Assembly (NCBI RefSeq): GCF_947179165.1
Contig: NC_077242.1
Location: 76,241,097 to 76,305,096, forward strand
From: Solanum dulcamara
Lineage: Eukaryota > Streptophyta > Magnoliopsida > Solanales > Solanaceae
Length of the DNA: 64,000 nt
Direction of reading: 5' to 3'
Both the position numbers and the translations under genes were made by a program. This document shows, in pieces, positions 59,703 through 64,000 of the stretch. Within the stretch, counting starts at the first letter, position 1, and each line of letters begins with the position of its first letter. Under the pieces are notes generated by a model, which was not told where the DNA came from, did not search any database, and was given only the letters and a program-made list of their open reading frames with translations.

Positions 59703-59776
59703 TTTTTTTTTTTTGGAGAGAATATTTTATGGAAGAGAGATTACTCATTCTCAAAATGACCAAACGGGTCATTACA
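57498..59776 (-). repeat. 5' LTR
   Basis: 2279 bp, the same length as the 3' LTR and near-identical to it. Its outer end lies about 250 bp upstream of the COX6b start codon, and the element's own transcription runs away from COX6b. Confidence 0.95.
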
Positions 59777-59781
59777 TCACT
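59777..59781. repeat. Target-site duplication of the retrotransposon, right
   Basis: TCACT, identical to 49990-49994. Confidence 0.9.
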
Positions 59782-59962
59782 AATCTTCAATACATTTATT
59801 TTTTATTTTATTTTTTTATCCAACTTCGAAAATAATACCTTTTTTGGTCAGTGAACCCCCCCCCCAAAAAAAAAGAATTTAGAAAAAATAAGAAATAAAA
59901 TTTAAAAACAATACCCAAATGAATCGGATCTAGAATTATAAACTTATAATTAATCCTTCACT
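59782..59962. repeat. COX6b upstream duplication, proximal copy
   Basis: 181 bp matching 49823-49994; the length difference is mostly a C-run (ACCCCCCCCCCC) in place of a single C. It ends 63 bp before the COX6b ATG and so covers the probable core promoter and leader. Confidence 0.9.
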
Positions 59963-60025
59963 AATCTTCTTTTTCTTTTCATTTCAGTCAATTTTGAAGC
60001 TTCTCCTCATTGATTTGCATCAGCC

Positions 60026-62744
60026 ATGGCCGAGGTAAAGCAAAAATTTTCCAAGAAAAGACAAACCCTAGTTTGATTTTGTTATAATAGTCTAAATTTT
60101 CCTTTTCAAACTTTTTTTCATTCGTTTTGGGTGATTCAATTCTTATTCATGGATTTCAAAGGATTTAATTGATATATGGTGAGTTAATATAAAAGAACAG
60201 ATTTTTATAGGAAATTTTTGTAGTTTCTTTGACGATCTAATAGTTTTATGCAGAACCCATGTTGGTTGTTGTTTTGGTTGATGTGTATGTGCTTAGATAA
60301 ATATGTATAGATGTGGGATTTTTCTTTTTTTTTTCCGGATAACGGTGGTGTCCGGGCAAGCTTGGGCTCACCTGGACAAATGATTGGTTAGACAAATACG
60401 AATAGACGTGGGATTTTTTTTTATTACTGTGGTGTCTGGGCAAGTTTGGGCAACACTTCAACTAATGGTCGGTGTGTATGTGTTTAGATAAATATGTATA
60501 GATGTGGGATTCTTTGTTTTAATAACCGTGATGTTTGAGCAAACTTCCGTGCACCTTGACTAATTTTATGGGGTACATGCCACCTCCCAGTAGGTACTAG
60601 GTAACTTTGTTCACCAAGGCTACAATAGATGGAAAGTGTTTTGTGTCTACTGAGATTTGAACGTGAGACCTCATGATTCTCAATCCATTTCATTGACCAC
60701 TGTGCCACATCCTTGGGTGTTGTGGGATTTTTTCTTATTTGCGTGTGTAAGGTGAGTTTTAGTTCTTTTTAGTCAAAGAATTGCTTGTAGAGGTTATTGG
60801 TTTTATGGGTTATGGATGAATATGGAAGTTGGTGTATGGAAAGGTGTAAAGTCCAAGTCTTTCATCTAAGCGTTTTCATGTGAGGAATAAGTAAAGAACT
60901 AAAACACAACGGGGAAAAAAGTTGAAGAATTTGGATGAATAGGTTGTATACTTGAAGGATTGCGGTATTGGATTCAACTAGATTGTTGGATTGTGATTGA
61001 ATGAAGACAATTTTTCGAGTTCTGTGAAATAGTACTAAGCTTTAGCAGCAATTTAGAATGATGTTTGAGGTATGAGATCTCATCTCCAGCTTAAATGAGT
61101 TCTAGAAATTGTTAGTTTGTAGCCTACATGCTTCAAGTATTTTTCTTTTTTACTGAGATGGTGGTAAGTTAATCAGAAACAACCTCTCTACCTCCCAAGA
61201 TATGGGTAAGGTCTACGTACACTCTACCCTCTTCATATCCCACTTGTAGGAGTACATTAGGTATGTTATTGTTGTTGTTGTTGGTGACAAGTTTATCGAA
61301 TTTATAATCAGGTTAACAATTCACTTAAGGTCGATAACACATTCAAGGTTTTCACTGTAGAGAATTTGTGAGGCTTGTCTGTGGAAATGACTTCAATCTT
61401 CTCTCAGTATTTTTGATAAGAAGATTGCTCAGTGTCACTGCGTTTAAAAGGTGGGTCGCGTGATGTTACCAGAAACTACTGTTTGTTTCACTTTTGAGGA
61501 CAATAATGTGAATATGTTTACCTGTCGCATTAAGTTTCTCGATTTAACATTCAGTTTGGTATAGATCTTTTGGTTTTTGGTATTCAGAAAGCTTCAGTTT
61601 TAGAAATAGAGGACTTTACGATTCTTGTTGTAGCCAGCAAGTATTATATTGATAAAAGGTAAAAACAAATTGTAACTAAAAATGAAAGATAAGTTGCAAT
61701 GCTCTCTCTTTTTAAGGTGTTTAATAATTTTCTGCATCTTCGTGAACGGATTTCACTTGGATTACTTTGGTACTTGTTACTCACATTCTGTTGATGCCTT
61801 CCCCCCTGTGTGTCTTTCAGATTGAACTTAAGACTGCCCCAGCTGATTTCAGGTTCCCAACAACCAACCAAACTAGGCACTGTTTCACACGCTATGTCGA
61901 GTTTCATAGGTAAATTCCCATGCTTTTTACAGAATTTGGTGCTTCATAGACTTGTTACTCTGCTGTTTGTGTAAGCATGACGTTTAACGGATTAATAATT
62001 AGAAGACTTGGGAATCGATCTTTATTTCTTCTCTGAAAGAGAACAATGAAAGGTTTGTTCTAGGTTAGTGTCCACCAGATTAAAATCATCTGCTAAACTA
62101 GGGGCTGAACTCTCATTATTGAAATTTTGCTTAGACGGTTTGGAATCCTGCTTAATGCATGCCTTCTGCAGTGAAACAGGATTGTTTAATTTTACGACGT
62201 AATAAATTGTGGGTTACTCGAGCCGAGGGTCTTTCGGGAACAACCTCTCTACATCCTCGAGGTAGAGGTAAGGTCTGCGTACACTCTACCCTCCGCAGAC
62301 TCTGATTAAGGGACTACACTAGGTTTGTTGTTGTTGTTGTGAAGATGCACTTATCATCCCCCCCATCCACCAACCCAAAAAATGGTAAAGAGACGAAATG
62401 GTGGATTTAGTGTAGTGGGTGGAATTGGTTCCAGACCTGATAAAGTCTATTAATTTACGCGTCCAATCTTTTGAAAAAAAGGAAAAAATGTCAGTCCAAT
62501 ATTTGTTGTCAGCTTTTAGAAGATCGTTTAACTTGATACTGCTTTTTCTAACCTTGTGAGCTTGGATTGTTCTTGCAATATGTGGATCTTCTGAAGTTGT
62601 TACTTTGAGGCGTAATCATTTTGTGGCTGTTTTATTAACTCTTGCTTCTTCACAAACCTCAGGTGTGCTGCTGCAAAAGGTGATGAGGCTGCTGACTGCC
62701 ACAAATTCGCAAAATACTACCGTGCACTTTGCCCTGGTGAATGG
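60026..62744 (+). CDS. COX6B: Cytochrome c oxidase subunit 6b, exons 1-3 (3' end outside window)
   Basis: Exons are 60026-60034, 61821-61909 and 62663-62744, all GT-AG with phases that join, giving 60 residues. The last exon is not in the window. The product is a small nuclear-encoded subunit on the intermembrane-space side of mitochondrial complex IV. It shows the twin cysteine CHCH pattern: CFTRYVEFHRC (CX9C) and CHKFAKYYRALC (CX10C), with ELKTAPADFRFPTTNQ before and CPGEW after, all conserved in plant COX6b. The very short first exon (MAE) is unusual-looking but the frame is consistent; the longer N-terminal extension of some paralogues is absent. SINEs and RTE tails fill introns 1 and 2, and a plastid rRNA fragment lies downstream in what should be intron 3. 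The retrotransposon sits about 250 bp upstream. Confidence 0.9.
60283..60511 (-). repeat. Tandemly repeated partial SINE ends
   Basis: Three copies of a TAGATGTGGGATT/TAGACGTGGGATT leader are followed by SINE 3' parts: GGTGGTGTCCGGGCAAGCTT at about 60345, GTGGTGTCTGGGCAAGTTTG at about 60429, and the complete element from 60520. GTGTATGTG.TTAGATAAATA occurs at 60281 and 60471, marking a ~190-bp duplication. It lies in COX6b intron 1. Confidence 0.65.
60520..60720 (-). mobile_element. tRNA-derived SINE
   Basis: On the minus strand box A reads TGGCACAGTGG and box B CGTTCAAATCTC, spaced as in a tRNA gene. The body ends in CATCACGGTTAT. Short GTGGGATT repeats flank both ends, probably the target duplication. 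The 74-aa minus-strand frame within it is not a gene. Confidence 0.8.
61157..61285 (+). repeat. RTE/SINE-type 3' tail in COX6b intron 1
   Basis: CAGAAACAACCTCTCTACCT, GTACACTCTACCCTCTTCAT and a (GTT)n end are seen. Confidence 0.75.
62218..62341 (+). repeat. RTE/SINE-type 3' tail in COX6b intron 2
   Basis: GAGCCGAGGGTCTTTCGGGA, GTACACTCTACCCTCCGCAG and (GTT)n are seen; it is the best-preserved head sequence of the family in this window. Confidence 0.8.
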
Positions 62745-63720
62745 GTGAGTGATATGCTTATTAACTTGTATTTTGGTGTGTTTCAAGTGATAAGGTATCG
62801 TGTAATTTGTGGTGAGCAATAGTTCATCGGTTTGCTTTTTCGCATTATCCCCTTCCATTCCTCTTTTTTTTTTCCATTTCAATTGATCAAGCATGGTTAT
62901 TGGAGCTTTACTTGCCTTTGAAAATCTTACAGAAGTTTAAGCCATAATTTGAGATGAAAGGGCACTTTAATATAGATAATGATTTTGTGAATTTGCGTAT
63001 GATCCTTGAGCCGTGATTCTCTGCCTGACCAAAGTAATTTTCGTGAACTCTTCAAATAGTACATCGTGGATGTGTTAAATACATATGCGGGTCTAAACCA
63101 ATTTTTTCTAGTCTGAAATCAATGTAAAAAAAAAGAAGAAGGTTCTCTATGGCATAAACGCCGCAGGAATCTCACTTCTGCATTCAGTTTCTATTACGTT
63201 TTCTGTTCTCTCATGCTTTCAGCTAGAGGCCATTGAGGTGGATTTTGTTATTGGTACACAAGATTGATGTAAATTTGACCAAATAGAAGAGATATCTAAG
63301 TCGTGTGCATGAATATTGAGTGCCTACGACATTTTTCCGTCTTTTCTTGATGTGGGAGAAAGACTAGGTGATTAGGTGTGTCATGACATGCTCCGTGAAT
63401 ACATCCTATCCTTGTTCACGACATGCCAAAGTCCCAAACTTTTCATCAGAGTGTTGATCCACTCTACTACTATAAGATTGTATGTTAGGTATCTCCTCTT
63501 TTGGGTGACAGTTAGCCGAGTCTTGTGCATTTGTCATTTGTCAATCAAGTCTGGTGGTGCAACGAGTATTACATGGGAAGTGATTCTAAAGCCCGTTTCT
63601 CGAAGAAAAAAACATAATGTGATTAGTGATTTGTCTATGTGAATGCTCGGTCATTTTTAACTCCTAATCCCTTTTTTCTTTTTTCAACACAAATTTAGAT
63701 TCATATGCCCTTTCCTCCTT
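62745..63720 (+). other. COX6b intron 3, visible part
   Basis: It begins GTGAGTG. No exon encoding the expected COX6b C-terminus was found up to the window end. The 88-aa frame at 63376-63642 has no family features. Confidence 0.5.
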
Positions 63721-64000
63721 CCGGTGATAAGCCGGAGGAAGGTGAGGATGACGTCAAGTCATCATGCACTTTATGCCATGGGTGACACACATGCTACAAT
63801 GGCCGAGACAAAGGGTCGCGATCCCGCAAGGGTGAGCTAACCCCAAAGACCAGTCCCCGGTTCGGATTGCAGGCTGCAACTCGCCTGCATGAAACCGGAA
63901 TCACTAGTAATCACCGGTCAGCCATACGACGTGAATTTGTTCCCGGGTCTTGCACATCGCCAGTCACACTATGGGAGCTGTCCATGCCCAAAGTCGTTAC
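63721..64000 (+). pseudogene. rrn16: Plastid 16S rRNA fragment in the nucleus (NUPT), continues past window
   Basis: The block from CCGGTGATAAGCCGGAGGAA to GTCGTTAC follows the 3' part of plastid 16S rRNA, including GATGACGTCAAGTCATCATG, GGGTCGCGATCCCGC and the plastid-specific GCAGGCTGCAACTCGCCTGC. Compared with the plastid gene as I know it, there are about 20 or more changes, mostly G to A and C to T (for example GACACACATGC for the usual GACACACGTGC), plus small deletions near 63930 and 63958. That pattern fits an old methylated nuclear copy, so it is not a working rRNA gene. Confidence 0.9.

Larger units (their letters stand above)
49995..59776 (-). mobile_element. Complete Ty3/gypsy LTR retrotransposon, Tekay-like chromovirus
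   Basis: A 9782-bp element with two 2279-bp LTRs (49995-52273 and 57498-59776), TGTCACGACCC...GGTCATTACA termini and a TCACT target duplication. The primer site is complementary to initiator tRNA-Met, and a single open gag-pol lies on the minus strand. Reading both LTRs against each other by eye I noticed only one difference (A at 50700, G at 58203), so the insertion is very recent. All parts needed for autonomous retrotransposition appear intact. The chromodomain-like C-terminus and domain order place it with the Tekay/Del chromoviruses. Confidence 0.95.

Noticed and set aside
63721..64000. Functional 16S rRNA gene
   Set aside because: It has many transitions and small deletions in conserved positions, no neighbouring rRNA operon, and lies in a nuclear intron. 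It is a plastid-derived fragment.

Overview
This is plant nuclear DNA, almost certainly from a member of the Solanaceae (a Solanum-like genome is my inference). It is AT-rich and has intron-containing genes with GT-AG junctions. It is full of repeats whose sequences I associate with that family: tRNA-derived SINEs, RTE-type LINE tails ending in (GTT)n, Stowaway-like MITEs, Ogre/Tat-like solo LTRs and a Tekay-type chromovirus. No bacterial, viral or CRISPR content was seen.

Five host genes can be supported. (1) 16352-17620, minus: an intronless UDP-glucuronate 4-epimerase of the GAE family. (2) 24423-24830, minus: a small secreted glycine/serine-rich protein. (3) 30310-34777, plus: the RNA polymerase III subunit RPC8/RPC25 in seven coding exons, with a probable non-coding first exon near 28.6 kb. 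(4) 46302-48019, plus: an FLX-like coiled-coil protein in three coding exons, with possible upstream 5'UTR exons. (5) 60026-62744, plus: the first three exons of cytochrome c oxidase subunit 6b, whose last exon lies beyond the window. These are unrelated housekeeping or wall-related genes and form no pathway or operon.

Layout: 1-1002 is the end of a gypsy-type LTR. 1150-5062 is a composite bounded by inverted repeats, holding MITEs and a solo LTR that sits in a TA microsatellite. 5063-10494 is a LINE with two frameshifts near its 3' end. 10.5-16.1 kb is AT-rich intergenic DNA, followed by the GAE gene. 17.8-24.3 kb is intergenic with MITEs, followed by the glycine-rich gene. 25-28.5 kb is intergenic and carries a mitochondrial-like patch. 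28.5-34.8 kb is the RPC8 gene, whose introns carry an LTR remnant, an RTE fragment, a MULE-type MITE and a SINE. 34.8-41.1 kb holds a plastid ycf1 fragment and a second solo LTR with a target duplication. 41.1-48.8 kb is the FLX-like locus with a ~188-bp tandem array, SINEs and MITEs. 49995-59776 is a complete Ty3/gypsy Tekay-like retrotransposon (minus strand) with near-identical 2279-bp LTRs and one open 1670-codon gag-pol. COX6b follows, and a decayed plastid 16S rRNA fragment in its last intron reaches the window end.

The most notable observations are: the very young retrotransposon about 250 bp upstream of the COX6b start codon, inserted at the junction of a duplicated promoter-proximal segment; three separate organelle-derived fragments; clean target-site evidence for several nested insertions; and the ~188-bp tandem array. 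I found no convincing undescribed gene system.
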